Source: Rhabditoides inermis (Eukaryota > Nematoda > Chromadorea > Rhabditida > Rhabditidae). From it: DNA of 64,000 bases. How positions within the stretch are numbered: position 1 is the stretch's first letter; the number at the start of each line of letters is the position of its first letter. Below are positions 47,788-64,000 of the stretch, in pieces. A program made the position numbers and the translations under genes. The DNA is taken from contig CAWZYM010000185.1 of assembly GCA_963966185.1 (NCBI GenBank), positions 486,001 through 550,000 on the forward strand. Reading direction: 5' to 3'. The notes under the pieces are model-generated. The model saw only the letters and a program-made list of their open reading frames with translations. It searched no databases and was not told where the DNA came from.

Positions 47788-48176
47788 AGGGGGTTCTTAG
47801 CTACTCGGCAGACCCTAACGCATGTTCGAACCTCTGCGCTCTCCGTGAAAGCACACTATTTCGTCTTCCACTCGCGTGTTCGAGCCTCTATAGCATCGAT
47901 AGACCCAAACGGGAGCGTTTGACCCTAACGAATCCCCATTACAATCCGAGCGATAGAGGGTTGTTAGAAGGTTGATAGAGGCTCGCCTCTGTTCGAGGCA
48001 TCCTCTATCAACCTTCTATTACCCCTCTATCGAGCCTCAAATCAAGGTTCCTGTTTGGGTCTATCGATGCTGTAGAGGCTCGAACACGCGAGTGGAAGAC
48101 GAAATAGTGTGCTTTCACGGAGAGCGCAGAGGTCCGAACAAGCGTTAGGCTCTACCGAGTAGCTAAGAACCCCCTA
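47788..48176. mobile_element. 389-bp foldback element after the IFT81 stop
   Basis: Arms of ~130 bp (47788-47920, 48045-48176) pair at roughly 90%+; ends are AGGGGGTTCTTAGCTACTCGG and its complement, flanked by TA on both sides. A second inner hairpin pairs GGTTGATAGAGG with CCTCTATCAACC. No ORF; non-autonomous DNA element. Confidence 0.8.
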
Positions 48177-48180
48177 TAAT

Positions 48181-48234
48181 GAACTCACACAGGGCAAGAG
48201 AAGAGAAATAGAGGGACCGATCGATAATCAATAG
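48181..48234 (+). pseudogene. Duplicated end of IFT81 coding region
   Basis: CTCACACAGGGC...GAGGGACCGATCG matches the last IFT81 codons (47695-47731) and the following T/C-rich 3' region on the far side of the foldback element. The copy stays in the same frame, with its own stop (EIEGPIDNQ-stop instead of GTEGPIGDR-stop). Confidence 0.65.
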
Positions 48235-48957
48235 ACTTCTCCCTTCTGTCTGCTGTGCTTTGTCCCATCAATGTATTATACCCGTTATCATTATGATCCC
48301 TGCATAAAACGTTACTCTCTCTAAGTTGTTGTTCTATATTGTTTCTTATCGGAAATGCATAGTTCGGTAGGATTTTCTTCTTTTTTTGCGTTCATTTGGT
48401 GATTTTGTACTCGTATCGTTCACAATCACATAACGCTGTTGATTATGTGGTATTCTCCGCAAGAATCTCCCTTCCTCCCTCCGTCCCTCTATTTTTTCAC
48501 ATTGTCTTAATTTTCGCCACATCACGACATCACGTTGTTCTCTTGTTCATCTCATTCTCTCCAGTTTTTCACAGAGTGCAAAACGGAATTACTGTCTAGA
48601 ATAGTCTTCAATCGTCCTTTCTGTCCGCCAATTACTTTCGCAGGACTTCACGTTATATTCGTGGAAGCAAGTACACGATTATTTATTGATTATCGGTACC
48701 CGTGTCATACAATACCCCTGACATCAGATCGGTGCATAATTGGAATAACTAGGTGTCACACAAAATTACAAAACGCTTGCACACGGCGAGCGTATAGTTT
48801 GTACAGTAGGGAGAGAGGGAGGAAGAGACAGGGAGAGAGGGAGAGAGGGAGAGAGGGAGAGAGGGAGAGAGGGAGAGAGGGACCCGTGTCGCTGGAAATA
48901 GATTGGTGGAATTGGCATAATCCCTCAGCAATGCTGCACGTGTCAATTTCTCATTAG

Positions 48958-49026
48958 AAAACCGGGATAGAGCGACCGGAATTTACGACGGAGGAAAGGG
49001 AGTACTACGACATGACCGCAGCTTAG
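48958..49026 (+). CDS. Possible orphan terminal exon
   Basis: After an acceptor-like TTTCTCATTAG comes a 22-residue open frame in phase 0, KTGIERPEFTTEEREYYDMT-AA-stop. It could be an alternative last exon for IFT81 (exon 19 also ends in phase 0) or chance. Weak evidence. Confidence 0.2.
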   Translation, partial: KTGIERPEFTTEEREYYDMTAA

Positions 49027-49049
49027 TCCCGTGGTTGTAGTGGAATCAT

Positions 49050-54725
<5,676 letters not shown>

Positions 54726-55481
54726 GGTTGGGCAAGTGGGGGGAGAGTGGAAAGAGTATAGCTAGTGGAGCCTGGATGAGGAATGGGAGAGATCCTTCCC
54801 GCTCCTACCAACTATTCATCCTATCCTAATCATCATTCACTGGCACACTAATAATGTATACACTCGCGTGAGCTCGTACAGTTAGGAAGGAAGGTGAGAA
54901 GAGGAGAAGGGGAGGGGAGGAGTGGACTGGGTTCGACCCCGTCCACGCTAAGCGCTCAATTACACGCAATCCTCAACAATTATGCTGGTACGTGAGCCCG
55001 ATCTCTCTGTTTCTCTCTCGTTTCTCTTTCTTTAGTCTCTCTCACTTTATTTTTATCTATCTTTCTCCTCACGTTCCTCTCTCTTCTTTCTCTCATTATC
55101 TTTCTCTCTCTCTCGCCTTATTAGAAACCGCATATATAAAACGCACTTTGCAATAGGCTAGATGAAACAGTGAGGGCAATATGGATAATATTATATCAAA
55201 TACTTGGGTGCACTAACACGTAAGAAGCAACTGAATACGTGTAAATACGTGCGACATATGTACATACATACATACATACATTTTTAGACAGCGCGTAAGT
55301 GACCAACGGCTTTCTTCAGATGTGTGTTCGGCTATAATTAGCAGTAGGCACAAACAAAGTAACGAGGAAAATATGAGAGTAGTTTTACTAGATTATTCGT
55401 AGGCTAGGGTCAGTCAGGACTGCAAACGTAGAAAGTAGAAAGCATTGACATGATGATAGGCGAACGTGGTCGAACACAATT

Positions 55482-55517
<36 letters not shown>

Positions 55518-55795
55518 CCCCCCTCTCCCCCTCTCCCCCTCTCAATCGACTCCCGGGTCTCGGGTTCTTGTTTCGCAAAATTTAGCAGCAACCTTTTTCA
55601 GCCAATTTCTTGAGACGTCGAAAAAAGAAATATTTTCGTACGTATCTAAATATATAAATATGATGCGTGAAATTCTCTCAAACGCGCACGGGCGGAATGT
55701 GACAGATATATGAATATAGAAACAAAACAGCATTGTGTGGGTATCCTCTTCTCTCTCAATCACTCATCCCCTCTCTCTATCTTTTCTTTCTCTCT

Positions 55796-55827
<32 letters not shown>

Positions 55828-56053
55828 ATCCACCCTCTCTCTCTCTTTCCAAATATGTATTTGCGACTTGAATGAACTCATTTGAATGATTAAACAGCTG
55901 TAGAATAGATTGCGAATCGGTCGAATCATGCGTTAGAATATGTATGAACATCTTGAAATGAAGAATTAATGTCGTCTTGGTGGGGTGTTTGGTCGTTTAC
56001 CCGAAAATACGCAAACGTGCAAGATAAGGAGATATATGGAGAGAGAGGGAGGA

Positions 56054-56086
<33 letters not shown>

Positions 56087-56197
56087 AAGCTACTCTGCCT
56101 GTGCTCGCTCCTTCAGAAGAGGGCGGGAAAAAAACAGAGAACCCCAGAAAATTGAATCCCCCAAGAGAGCCTTCTCGAAATAACTCGCGATGTTCGA

Positions 56198-56247
<50 letters not shown>

Positions 56248-56399
56248 TTCTCTATTTTTGCATTTCTGTTTCTATACTATAACAGTGGTGAAAAATGACA
56301 AGACGAGTAGCGAATTGTTTTCGGGAAAGGCTCGGATGTGATGTAAAACTAAAACTGCTCGGGAAATGAAAGCAATGGAATCACGTCTCTCTCTATCTC

Positions 56400-56439
<40 letters not shown>

Positions 56440-56455
56440 TGTTTGTCTCTCTGTA

Positions 56456-56487
<32 letters not shown>

Positions 56488-56539
56488 TCTCTCTCTCAAT
56501 TTTTGTTTGTCTCTCTGTATCTCTCTCTCTCTCTATCTC

Positions 56540-56584
<45 letters not shown>

Positions 56585-57067
56585 CTTAATGGTCAAAATC
56601 GCGAAAGATGAGACTTTTTGATTACGAATAACGTACCTTTGTGTTCAAAATAACAAACGATTCTCACGCAAATAGACACAATGTCAAAGCGAATAATACG
56701 AACTTCTTTTATAAGTACACCTATCTCAATAGAAGCACGGAAGAAAAATAGACAGAAAGAAGAGGAAGAAAGGACAAAAGAGAGAGAATAGATACGTGTG
56801 AGTGTGAGAGAATATACAGTAACACAGTGCTTATTTACATACGACGTGCTGTTTTCAAAATACACTATACAAACTGGCAAAAACATATCATTAATGATAA
56901 TTAACAGTTAATATGAGTGTGATAATGGTGACACTGTTTCCTTTATGAATGCGAATGTACTCGATATCACCAATGTACTTGTTGGTTAGTCGTAAGTATA
57001 CATGTTTCAGACACGTAAAAACAATCATTCAACAAAAAAAACACATTGCGGGCGAGAATAACAGCAA

Positions 57068-57249
57068 ATTAGTAATAAAAGAGTAATAGGAGTTGACTAT
57101 TAAATCTCGAATAAATATAGAATGGCACCATCGCTAGCAGACTCCATCAATTCCCAATATTCCAATACATAAATGGTATCTAGCAGAATTCTGTGGCACA
57201 TCAAATTTTTCGAATGTCTGGCAACTGATAAAATACATTACAATTGATG
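57068..57249 (+). repeat. ~190-bp segment duplicated at 59050-59240
   Basis: Both copies share AATAAATATAGAATGGCACC, GCAGACTCCATCAATT and TTTTTCGAATGTCTGGCAAC at ~92% identity, direct orientation, 2 kb apart. Confidence 0.8.
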
Positions 57250-58338
57250 CAAACGTGAAAGGTGAAAAAAAACAATCTGTAAAGGAGCAATCGTGCGTTT
57301 CAGATTATAAATTATACAATGATAAGATTAGAAATTATACAATGCTACGTAAGAATAACGAGACAACATATTAATAGCGTTCGTCTACTTATTCGCATTC
57401 TTATCTTTTCATCTCTTCCTCTCTTCCTTTCTACGTTTTCCATCGTTTCCGTACTGAAAAGGTGCACAGCAAGAACAATACGCCTGCGCATTGCTAACAA
57501 CTGTGAGTTGGTAAAGAATTGAAAGTAATAATAATAATATAGGTTTATCCATAGGCGCAGACAAAACACAAAACACGAAATACAAACTGGTGCGGAATGT
57601 ACAAAGGTTTAGTGTTTAGTCCCCGGATGGGTCCTTGGAGGGTATTGCTTCCTATAGCAAAGCCTCATCCGGTGGGTAGCATCTTTCGAGAATCTTCTTC
57701 CTTCTTCCATATAGAGTATGCGGGCTTGTTTCGTCTTCGAACGCGTGAGCCATATGGACCACGTTGCCTCTAACGTCGAACGTTCTCGAACTTCTCTCGA
57801 CCATTTGCATACTTGCTTACGGTTGATCCATTCGTCATTATCACGTTGCGAAATCCAAGAAATCCGTGAGTTACCCACTAGTGCACTCCCAACAGGCTTA
57901 TTCGGCTCCTCCTTATCGTCTCACAGTGAACGGCTCCGGACATCGATCGATAACAGCAACATACTTCTCTTCCGTTCGCGGGTGCCGCCGTTGCCCTTCA
58001 ATTCGCCTTCGCTTTGTACCTTCTTTTCCTCCAATCGAGAATCCGCGCTTCGCCGACTAGTTGCACGTCCACAGGCTTATTTGGCGTCGCCTTATCGTCT
58101 CACAGTGAACGGCTTCAATTAGAGAATTAGTCGATACTCCATGAAACCTCATCTCCGAGCGGCGGCGGCGGTGACTTTCATTGTCGTCGGGTGGTCATTC
58201 GAGGGAGCGCGGGAAGGGGCAACCGCTCGCGGGGACGGGAAAATGAGAAGTGGTAGGTATAATAGGTAAGTACGTAAAGTTCAAGGAAAAGAGAAAGACA
58301 CGGAATCATGCGAACAACTTGTAGCAGACCAGAGAAAG

Positions 58339-58584
58339 GGGACGGAGATGGAGAGGGAGAGAGAGGGGGAGGGGGAGAGAGACAGAGAGGGGGAGGGAGA
58401 GGGAGAGGGAGAGGGAGAGGGAGAGGGAGAGGGAGAGGGAGAGGGAGAGGGAGAGGGAGAGGGAGAGGGAGAGAGAGGGGGAGGGGGGGGGAGATAGAGG
58501 GAGAGAGAGGGAGAGGGAGAGGGAGAGGGAGAGGGAGAGGGAGAGAGAGGGGGAGGGGGGGGAGATAGAGGGAGAGAGAGGGAA
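58339..58584 (+). repeat. GGGAGA hexamer array
   Basis: About 245 bp of GGGAGA with GAGAGGGGGAGG blocks; a 70-bp block with GGGGGGGGAGATAGAGGG occurs twice. Purine-only on one strand. Confidence 0.9.
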
Positions 58585-59049
58585 GACGCGCTTGCTAATC
58601 CCGTTCAATTATGACTAGCCACAGCAGAGGAGGAGAGGCCAGACCTCGAAATTAGCCGCACACGGTTCTCACAGAAATTAGACGAGCCGGAAACTCGAGG
58701 GACGGAGGGAGCAATAGCCAACACTAGCCGAAATCGTATTAAATCATTCGAAACGTCTCATCAGCAAGCCGCGTTTTTACGGCTGTTTCCAAAGTGATTT
58801 AGGTCACGCTGCTCGAGTTTCGAAAACAACAAAAGTCTCAGAGACTGCTGAGCCCCCGTTCACTTATGCCAATAGTGGTAAACATATCACTGCACTCTGT
58901 ATAGGTAACTCACATATTACACGTACATACGCGAAATAATTATAATGAAAACGCGACGTGTCTTTACCGTGCTTCACTCAAACAGAAAATAGTCTTCACA
59001 GACAACAAGAGGACAGAGAGAGTTCACGCTACACACACCGGTTACCAGA

Positions 59050-59240
59050 AACACTATTAGTAATATAAGAGTGTTAGGAGTTGTCTATTAAATCTCGAAT
59101 AAATATAGAATGGCACCATCGTTAGCAGACTCCATCAATTCTCAATATTCCAATACATAAATGGTATCTAGCAGAATTCTGTTGCACATCTTTTAATTTT
59201 TCGAATGTCTGGCAACTGATAAAAATACATTACAATTGAT
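59050..59240 (+). repeat. Second copy of the ~190-bp segment
   Basis: Partner of 57068-57249. Directly followed by a minisatellite of AAATACATTACAATAC (59226-59310). Confidence 0.8.
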
Positions 59241-59327
59241 ACATTACAATACAAAATACATTACAATACAAAATACATTACAATACAAAATACATTACAA
59301 TACATTACAACTACTACATTCTACTAC

Positions 59328-59364
59328 AAAAACACTATGTAGTATTCTACTACATAGTGTTTTT
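59328..59364. repeat. Perfect 17-bp hairpin
   Basis: AAAAACACTATGTAGTA, loop TTC, then its exact complement. Lies ~440 bp downstream of the CNG channel stop in transcript sense. Confidence 0.8.
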
Positions 59365-59807
59365 TTACTTTGATGTGGTGAGGAAATGTGAAGTTTTTCA
59401 CATTCCGTACTAGAAAAAACTGACGAACATTGCAAACCGAATATGAAACTAATGCACATAGTTAGTCTATATTCATACGTCGGTGGTCGGTGAAGTATAT
59501 TTAATAACGTGTCAATGATTTATTTTATTTTCTTTCAAACAGGACATGTTGCAATCACGATGGTCAATCACGATTTATTACTTGCATTCTGAAAAATCAC
59601 ATTTTACTAATGCACTAAAATTACAATTCACACATGGCGGGAACAGAAAGAGAGTGTGTGCTGTTCAATTATTCAATAGTGCTGTTCGATAGTATTCAAT
59701 AGTGTCAATGAGAAAAGGCATTTATAACATTATATAACATTGATTTCATTTTTGAATTCAAACAGAGCATGTTGCAAATAGCAATCACGATGAAACAATC
59801 GAGTCAT

Positions 59808-60838
59808 TTACACGGGAACAGAGAGTGCACTGTCGTGACTTCGCCTGCTCCCTCGACTCGTTCTACTCCGCGCGCTGCTTCGGCCACTTCTCCTCCCTTC
59901 CCTCACGTCCGCGTACTCTCGCTCCAGTCGAGTCAGCAACAGCTTGTGCCGCACAGAACGCTCCCTCAAACAATAATTTAGAGCATAATTGTAAGTGTTT
60001 TGTAATTTCTATAAAACTATGCTAATTGCTGTTATCGATTTTCTGCTTTACGGAAACAACTATATCGAGGCAAGGTGGTTCAAGATGTCTGGAGACTGAC
60101 TGGATTCCTCATTCCGCATATGATGCGTTATTTACAGTGTCTGGAGAAAGTGCAGCTTCGCAAATCGGATCGAATACGAAAGTTGTTCGTCAAATTATGT
60201 GTATGTCATATCCACTTATTAATCAATTATACGTCTGAAAATGGGAGAATCAACGAAATATTCGAGTACCTGAACTGCTCCTCAGCCATCGTCAACAACA
60301 CATCGCACTCTGCGGCCACTTCAGCTATCTGGAGAGAAATAATAATTTATACGGGTTTTTTTTAACAACTCGTGCAAGATAAAGACATATGTACAAACAT
60401 GACAAGATAGGAAAAAAATACAACAAAACGAATCTCAAATGGGGAACCACCGTTGGAACCCCCCTCCCCTCTCTCTCTCTCCCCTCTCTCTCATCATTTC
60501 TCTCTCTCCCCCCCTCAGTTGAACTATAGAAATGCAAGTATGTTAATGAAATAAATAAATACGGATTAATAAATAGAATAAGTAAAATGAATGGACAGAT
60601 GTGCCCGTCTGACTGTGACTGGCACTACTACTGTATGCTTCATATCATCATGATTGTGTTGTCATACTCAGATATATCGACTCCGGATAAATGATTGATT
60701 GTCTGATCGATTGACTGTCTGACCTTCTTCAACTGGTCCTCCAGTGGCGCGTCCGCATCCCACTCCTCCGGCTCGAGATCATCCAGAAGCAGATTGTCCT
60801 TGGCCAGAATTTGGCGACCTGAAGAATTGCTTCACTCC

Positions 60839-60883
<45 letters not shown>

Positions 60884-61227
60884 GCGTTTCCCACGTACAT
60901 GGCTTGTTGAACTTTACTATTATATTTCTTCTCCTATTTCCTATTTCAGTCATTCAGTGAGTTTATTTCAATTTACCGCAGTTGCTTTTTTTTGGTATTC
61001 TCATCACTGTTTTTTTTTCTTCAAAAAACGAGACAAACCTCGAATTTTTTTGATCAGTAGTATAGATCTACGCTGCAATATCAACCAGAGGTTCGTCTAT
61101 CGCCGTGAAACGTAACCCACCCTTCTCTATGAGTGACTGTGCGGCGTCGGGGTACTCCCGAAGAGCCGCCCAGAGATTCTCCTTCGACAAAACGTACAGG
61201 TCAGAGTAGCCAACGGATCTGTGAGAT

Positions 61228-61277
<50 letters not shown>

Positions 61278-61578
61278 CACTTCTGTCCCTATCACGTCCA
61301 ATTGAATTATTTTCCCAAAGATGAAATTTTTCAACTAAGAGTAAGAGATTCAAAGAATTAACCCATCTCAGAGAACATTGTATACAACTCAGCAGTGGAA
61401 CGTAATCGGATCAGAGAGAGTATATCTTTCTATTCTCTCAAGCCGCGCGTTGTGGGGTAGATCAGAGGAAGACGGAGAGGATGACGCTTGCGGCGAATAA
61501 GAGAGTTAGATGGTTAGAGCACCGTATTTCGAGCTGCAAGCGAGGTATGTAGATCGACAACTATCGCTCTGGTGCTGG

Positions 61579-61666
<88 letters not shown>

Positions 61667-62262
61667 TCCTTCTTTTCCCCGCGGCGTGCGGTCGGGTCCT
61701 CATTTTGCCCCACCGCCACCGAATGTTCGGTCATCGACAAGAATCCTTTCCGAGTAACCAGTGAGGCGGCGGGAAGTACCCTCGTGTGGAAGCAGCTATG
61801 GCGCGATGAGATACCGATTGGCATGAAAGCAAAGGAAACCCCGGAGCTCTACACGTCAAGAATGGTACTCTAATGGTCCAGGAATGAGTATCGATCAAGT
61901 ATCGTCTTCCCACCACTAACCTCGTCAGCCTACCTGTCTTTCCCCGGCGTTAGCCTATTTATCTAGCATCTTAGGCACTACTGTATGCTTCATATCATTA
62001 TGATTGTGTTGTCATATTCAGATATAACGATTCCGGATAAACGATTGATATATATATACTTGTTACACTGCTCACCTCACATTGGCCGTTCTCCTATTGC
62101 CGTTCTTGTTTCCGGGAATGTTCAGGATACTCAGCTCACCGAACACTGTGCCCTCACCCAGACGAACGAAGACCTAGAGAGAGGGTGAGAGAGAGGAGAG
62201 AGAGGGGGGGAGAGAGATAGAGAGAGACGCAGAGAGGGTGAGAGAGAGAAAGTGTGAGAAAT

Positions 62263-62303
<41 letters not shown>

Positions 62304-63416
62304 AGACATACTCACCACAGTGCCGTCTTCATTCGTCACTTCGACGTAGCCGCTCTTCACTATGTACATTTCCTAAAGGATATCGACTGATGACGTCACC
62401 ACATTCATGACGTCATCATGTAACTCACCGTGCCCACTTCTCCCTTGCGGCACACCGCGTCCAGCGGACTGTACACCTGTAATCAGTCAAATCAAATCCA
62501 TCTTAAACTTCTTATCATTTCTTCCCTTTATTTCACGTGTACACTTTCAGATTTGTTGTCGCTCAAAACTCATAACGTAGTTATCCTTGCCATCCCACCT
62601 GCACTCACCTGCAGTTCCAGTTTGATGATGAGCTCGAATAGCAGCGCCGGTTCGCAGTCTTCGAACAGCTTCACCTAAAGGGATACGATTCGGATATAGT
62701 ATACGTTTCGAATACGGATACAGATACAGTACCTATTCTTTCATATCCAATTACCAATTAGTCCAAAGTAAACTGTTAGCGTCAAACCTTGTTTCAATCA
62801 CTTTGCGAGATACGTTTCATGTGTATGACATATGCCTGAACTGACTACTTTGTTAATACAATCTCGATAACTTTACAACATAAAGTTAATTATCCTAAAA
62901 AGTCCATAGATCAATCTTGAACCACCGTACCTTTCTCAACGTCTCCATATGAATGTGCACAGCAATCTGGCCATAGAGTCGGGGCGGAAGGAAAGAAGCG
63001 ATCTCCTGGAAGAAAAGGGACGTCATGTAATGCACAGTTAACACATATTGAAAAAACATCCCATCCTCATCGCTCTCTCAACTTTAAAGAGTGCATTCAC
63101 ATTGGTCATTGCGCACAACACCATAATAACGGATCGGTCAAGTAATCAAGTAAGGTAAGTAATGAAAAACAGGACGGTTCTTCTCCCACTCACCTCCTCA
63201 TCCACGTTGGCATTGCCGTTGTCCCACTGGTGGCTGAAGTACTGTACGGCCTTCTGCGAGAGAACAGGTAGAACCCCGCGATACCGCATCCACATCTCAA
63301 AATTTTCGACTACGTTTCAGAGACTCGGTTTATAGAATATGCAAGTTACTTATTCAATGGAAGACGAAGACGTGATTTCAAACGAATTCTATTAACAATG
63401 TGTCAGATGAAGAGGA

Positions 63417-63477
<61 letters not shown>

Positions 63478-63829
63478 GAGAGAAAGAGAGAAAGAGAGAA
63501 AGAGAGAAAGAGAGAAAGAGAGAGAGAGAAAGAGAGAGAGAGAGAAAGAGAGATCTATCATTATGCACTTTCTAAAGTAGCAATCATAAAATATGTTTCA
63601 GAGATTTGGTATAGAATATTCAAGTTTCCTATTCAATGGATAGCGTGCTGCTTAGCGCAAATAACCAAATAATTCCATGCCAGATCTATAAAGTGAGAGA
63701 GAGGGCGAGGTTCCTACCTTGCAGCCATCGAGCACCTCCTCGAATTGACTTCGTTGAAGATTCATATTCGTCACCATGTTACCCACGTCTCCCACAATCA
63801 CAGCGAACAGAACCAGTCCTGTGAAAAAG

Positions 63830-63875
<46 letters not shown>

Positions 63876-64000
63876 ATCTACATTGCCATTTACACTGAGG
63901 AAACTAAACAACTAGGAAAACAAATGACGGACCAATGAGCGTGTCGACGATCTCGAAGCAGCACTGCAGTGTCTCGGTCGGGCTGGGCTGTTCGCCGAGG
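59808..64000 (-). CDS. tax-4: Cyclic-nucleotide-gated channel, TAX-4-like, 3' part (partial)
   Basis: Twelve exons in phase (5' to 3'): 63933-64000 (cut by the edge), 63718-63818, 63194-63295, 62931-63005, 62609-62674, 62429-62476, 62316-62372, 62076-62173, 61121-61218, 60724-60818, 60270-60328, 59808-59964; ~341 residues. The start shows the end of S6 (FEIVDTLIG, then [16 protein letters not shown]), next the C-linker ([20 protein letters not shown], then [20 protein letters not shown]), then the cyclic-nucleotide-binding domain: [33 protein letters not shown], and the phosphate-binding [20 protein letters not shown]. The C-helix is [18 protein letters not shown]. The end is an Arg/Ser-rich tail. 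This matches alpha-type CNG subunits such as TAX-4, which carry cGMP sensory currents in ciliated neurons. S1-S5 and pore lie beyond the window. Confidence 0.9.
61441..61577 (-). repeat. ~160-bp dispersed repeat, copy R5 (diverged)
   Basis: Reverse copy with GGTAGATCAGAGGAAGACGG, CACCGTATTTCGAGCTGCAA and CTATCGCTCTGG; ends directly in an (AT)n run. In a CNG channel intron. Confidence 0.7.
61579..61664. repeat. (AT)n, ~86 bp
   Basis: Pure AT dinucleotide immediately beside repeat R5, in the CNG channel intron 61219-62075. Confidence 0.9.
62174..62315. repeat. (GA)n filling a CNG intron
   Basis: The 143-bp intron is GA-rich on the + strand, so pyrimidine-rich on the sense strand, ending in CTCTCTAG before the exon at 62173. 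Confidence 0.8.
63417..63553. repeat. (GA)n/(GAGAAA)n tract between duplicated flanks
   Basis: In a CNG intron. The sequences on either side (about 63315-63365 and 63595-63645) are diverged direct copies sharing GTTTCAGAGA, TATAGAATAT and CTTATTCAATGGA-type blocks. Confidence 0.75.

Larger units (their letters stand above)
47732..49049. other. Convergent region between IFT81 and the GPCR
   Basis: Contains the foldback element 47788-48176, a duplicated IFT81 tail at 48181-48265, a (GGGAGA)n tract at about 48808-48881, and a possible orphan terminal exon at 48958-49026. No other gene seen. Confidence 0.6.
54726..59807. other. 5-kb intergenic stretch between GPCR and CNG channel
   Basis: No supported gene. 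An 89-codon minus ORF at 57609-57878 lacks homology signs and context. Contains CT/GA microsatellites (55483-55540, 55800-55830, 56040-56075, 56199-56240, 56382-56577), a GGGAGA array (58339-58584), a ~190-bp duplicated segment (57068-57249 and 59050-59240), a shorter pair (57880-57945 and 58045-58115) and a perfect hairpin at 59328-59364. GPCR promoter expected near 54726-55300. Confidence 0.55.

Noticed and set aside
57609..57878. 89-codon minus ORF in the GPCR-CNG intergenic region
   Set aside because: No homology signs, overlapped by a plus ORF, in a duplicated repeat-rich stretch; could be an element remnant but not supportable as a gene.
58308..58568. RG-rich protein ORF
   Set aside because: Pure translation of the GGGAGA array.

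Overview
The window is animal nuclear DNA, almost certainly from a nematode. The genes have many small introns (most under 1 kb) and most exons keep phase. The identifiable genes are a CNNM/ACDP Mg-transporter-like protein, a five-LIM PINCH/UNC-97 protein, a SURF2-like protein, protein O-fucosyltransferase 1, a syntaxin-6-like Qc-SNARE, IFT81, a rhodopsin-like GPCR of nematode flavour and a TAX-4-like cyclic-nucleotide-gated channel. A nematode is suggested by the UNC-97/TAX-4 type products, by trans-splice-like acceptors 6-14 nt before two start codons, and by an RFX/DAF-19 X-box in front of IFT81. I cannot fix the species; a free-living rhabditid or diplogastrid is a guess.

Layout. 1-3593: no exon seen, probably an intron of the CNNM gene, which runs off the left edge. 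3594-9951 (-): CNNM 5' part. 9952-12628: shared upstream region with PINCH. 12629-18165 (+): PINCH. 18727-25573 (-): SURF2-like gene with a possible internal alternative first exon. 25883-30353 (-): POFUT1. 30689-31838 (-): syntaxin-like SNARE. These last three minus-strand genes lie head to tail with gaps of about 310-336 bp and may be an operon. 32104-47731 (+): IFT81, divergent from the SNARE. 49050-54725 (-): GPCR. 54726-59807: long non-coding stretch full of repeats. 59808-64000 (-): 3' part of the CNG channel, whose 5' part lies beyond the right edge.

The most unusual region is the 6.9-kb IFT81 intron at 37433-44344. On the opposite strand it holds a small cluster of related genes of unknown family. 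Gene B (42611-43660) is a single-exon, signal-peptide-bearing protein. Gene A (39277-42033) carries six near-identical 199-bp exon+intron cassettes; each adds 41 in-frame residues of basic and Ser/Thr/Ala/Pro-rich linker. Copy C (about 37634-37810) is a decayed remnant. Gene A itself has an in-frame stop and a frameshift downstream of the cassettes.

The window is also rich in repeats: a ~160-bp dispersed family (five clear copies), tRNA-derived SINEs including an inverted pair, foldback elements (29742-29910 and 47788-48176), a hammerhead-like Penelope-type fragment in two copies, a 42-bp satellite inside IFT81, and many GA/CT and AT microsatellites, several of which make up most of an intron.

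Functionally, IFT81 and the CNG channel both belong to ciliated sensory neurons, PINCH to muscle attachment, POFUT1 to Notch-type EGF fucosylation and the SNARE to endosome/Golgi fusion; apart from the possible operon there is no obvious shared pathway.
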